Positions 63,133 through 64,000 of a stretch of DNA of 64,000 nucleotides are shown in pieces. This DNA is from CAVVYW01 sp963752605 (lineage in GTDB: Bacteria > Actinomycetota > Thermoleophilia > Solirubrobacterales > 70-9). The notes under the pieces are model-generated. The model ran no database searches and was not told where the DNA came from. It saw only the letters and a list, made by a program, of their open reading frames with translations. The translations under genes and the position numbers were made by a program. The stretch lies in the NCBI GenBank assembly GCA_963752605.1, contig CAVVYW010000006.1, forward strand, positions 496,001 through 560,000. The letters run 5' to 3'. Within the stretch, counting starts at the first letter, position 1; the number at the start of each line of letters is the position of its first letter.

Positions 63133-64000
63133 TTGGCTACCAACGGAAAGCCCGGCATCGTCCCACCGCAGAACCTGGAGGCGGAGGAGTCGGTGCTGGG
63201 CGCGATGATGGTCTCCGAGTCGACGATCGAGCCGGTGATCCTGGACATTCGCCTGCAGGGCGAGGACTTCTACCGGGACCGGCACCGCACCATCTTCCAG
63301 GCGATCATGAGCCTCCACGAGGGCGCCAGCCCGGTGGACGTGCTCACCGTCTCCGAGGCGCTCACACAGCAGGGCGTGCTGGACCAGATCGGCGGGCGGG
63401 ACGTGGTCGCGAGCCTGGCGGCGAAGGTGCCGGCCGCCGGGAACGCCAGGCACTACGCGCGGATCGTCAAGCAGAACGCGCTGATGCGCCGCCTCGACGA
63501 GGCCGCAAAGCGGATCCAGCAGTCGGTCGTCGAGCGCGACGGCGGGCCGAGCGAGCTGGTCGAACAGGCCGAGCGGCTCCTCTTCAACGTCGCCCACGAG
63601 GAGCGCTCGACCGACTTCAGCGAGATCGGCGACATCCTCTCGGAGGAGATCGACAAACTCGAGGCGCTCTCGCGCGGCGACGCTCAGGTCACCGGAACCG
63701 AGTCGGGCTTCCGAGACCTGGATGCGCTCACCGGGGGCTTCCAGCCGGGGAACCTGATCGTGATCGCCGCGAGGCCGGCGATGGGGAAATGCCAGAGCGG
63801 CCGGACGCTCATCTACGACGCACGCACCGGAGCCCGACGGAGACTTGATGAGGTGGTCGCCTGGCATGAGGCCGGCGAGGAAATCTGGGTCGCTGCGGTG
63901 GGACCGGACCTGAAGGTCCGTCCCGCTCGGATTTCCGACGCGATCCGGAGCGGAAGGCAGATGGTCTACCGGGTCACCACGAGGCTCGGACGGACCGTGG
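63133..64000 (+). CDS. dnaB: replicative DNA helicase, 5' part, interrupted by an intein
   Basis: Replication-fork helicase. It starts TTG 63133 after GAGAGGAA (ATNGKPGIVPPQNLEAEESVLGAMM) and shows the DnaB N-terminal domain (DFYRDRHRTIFQAIMSLHE, VDVLTVSEAL, AGNARHYARIVKQNALMRRL). The linker follows, then the ATPase start TGFQPGNLIVIAARPAMGK, where TESGFRDLDALTGG precedes. Immediately after the Walker A Lys219 the frame enters an intein (C220 on). The reading frame is open to the window end, so the C-extein is not visible. Confidence 0.93.
   Translation, partial: MATNGKPGIVPPQNLEAEESVLGAMMVSESTIEPVILDIRLQGEDFYRDRHRTIFQAIMSLHEGASPVDVLTVSEALTQQGVLDQIGGRDVVASLAAKVPAAGNARHYARIVKQNALMRRLDEAAKRIQQSVVERDGGPSELVEQAERLLFNVAHEERSTDFSEIGDILSEEIDKLEALSRGDAQVTGTESGFRDLDALTGGFQPGNLIVIAARPAMGKCQSGRTLIYDARTGARRRLDEVVAWHEAGEEIWVAAVGPDLKVRPARISDAIRSGRQMVYRVTTRLGRTV
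63790..64000 (+). other. intein N-terminal splicing region in DnaB, partial
   Basis: Starts at TGC 63790, replacing the Thr/Ser that should follow ARPAMGK in Walker A. The Cys1 with QSGRTLIYDARTGARRRLDEVV matches intein block A (C...G.tLIyD..tG). EIWVAAVGPDLKVRPARISDAIRSGRQMVYRVTTRLGRTV then leads up to block B, where the conserved TxxH would follow just past the edge. Inteins in DnaB P-loops are well known; whether it carries a homing endonuclease cannot be seen. Confidence 0.9.

Overview
The window is about 70% G+C chromosomal DNA, densely packed with short or overlapping gene junctions (GTGA, TTGA) and frequent GTG/TTG starts. Gene content suggests a Gram-positive actinobacterium of the Thermoleophilia/Solirubrobacterales type. 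The basis is TreT plus OtsA trehalose synthesis, a cobA-hemD fusion, PBP1A and L,D-transpeptidase wall enzymes, a Ccm-type cytochrome c cluster and many GT87/GT39-like membrane proteins. The taxonomic placement is inference from gene style; no rRNA is present.

Layout. 1-5.2 kb: TSUP permease (partial), SnoaL-like protein, lipoprotein, aldehyde dehydrogenase, secreted protein, M74-like endopeptidase. 5.3-13.1 kb: ccmABCD, then hemA-hemC-cobA/hemD, a SAM hydroxide adenosyltransferase and birA, all on + with overlapping junctions: one haem/cytochrome c biogenesis block. 13.1-22.7 kb: broken RTX-like secreted protein, large SF2 helicase, tlpA, nfeD/SPFH pair, GNAT, galT-like protein, two unknowns and tRNA-Arg(CCT).

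22,724-31,682: an 8.96 kb integrative genomic island inserted in the 3' half of tRNA-Arg, bounded by a perfect 48-bp direct repeat. Just inside each end lies a copy of TGGGTACAAAATGGGTACA, likely integrase arm sites. It carries a tyrosine integrase, an Xis-like HTH protein, a Replic_Relax-like protein beside nested inverted repeats, RNase HI and a sigma factor. Two defence modules are present: a DUF262 + HEPN nuclease operon, and Vsr + C5 methyltransferase + an HNH protein with a duplicated N-terminal domain. This is the most interesting accessory region.

31.8-53.3 kb: envelope and housekeeping genes: flippase-like protein, FAD oxidoreductase, VOC protein, GDPD, hydrolase, a GT2/methyltransferase/GT39-like operon, pyrE, L,D-transpeptidase, an RDD-CPBP fusion, HAD, MscS, PBP1A, two GT87-like proteins, thiL and a degenerate M28-like membrane protein. 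53.3-60.3 kb: a two-component system overlapping an HtrA protease gene, an inositol-monophosphatase-like gene, treT and otsA. 60.8-64.0 kb: rpsF-ssb-rpsR-rplI-dnaB; dnaB is interrupted in its Walker A motif by the start of an intein that runs off the window.

About a dozen genes (ccmA, birA, thiL, the histidine kinase, the helicase, tlpA and others) show single-base frame breaks with perfectly good coding sequence on both sides. None were found inside the island. Because essential genes are hit, residual assembly or sequencing indels are more likely than real decay. These genes are annotated across the breaks.
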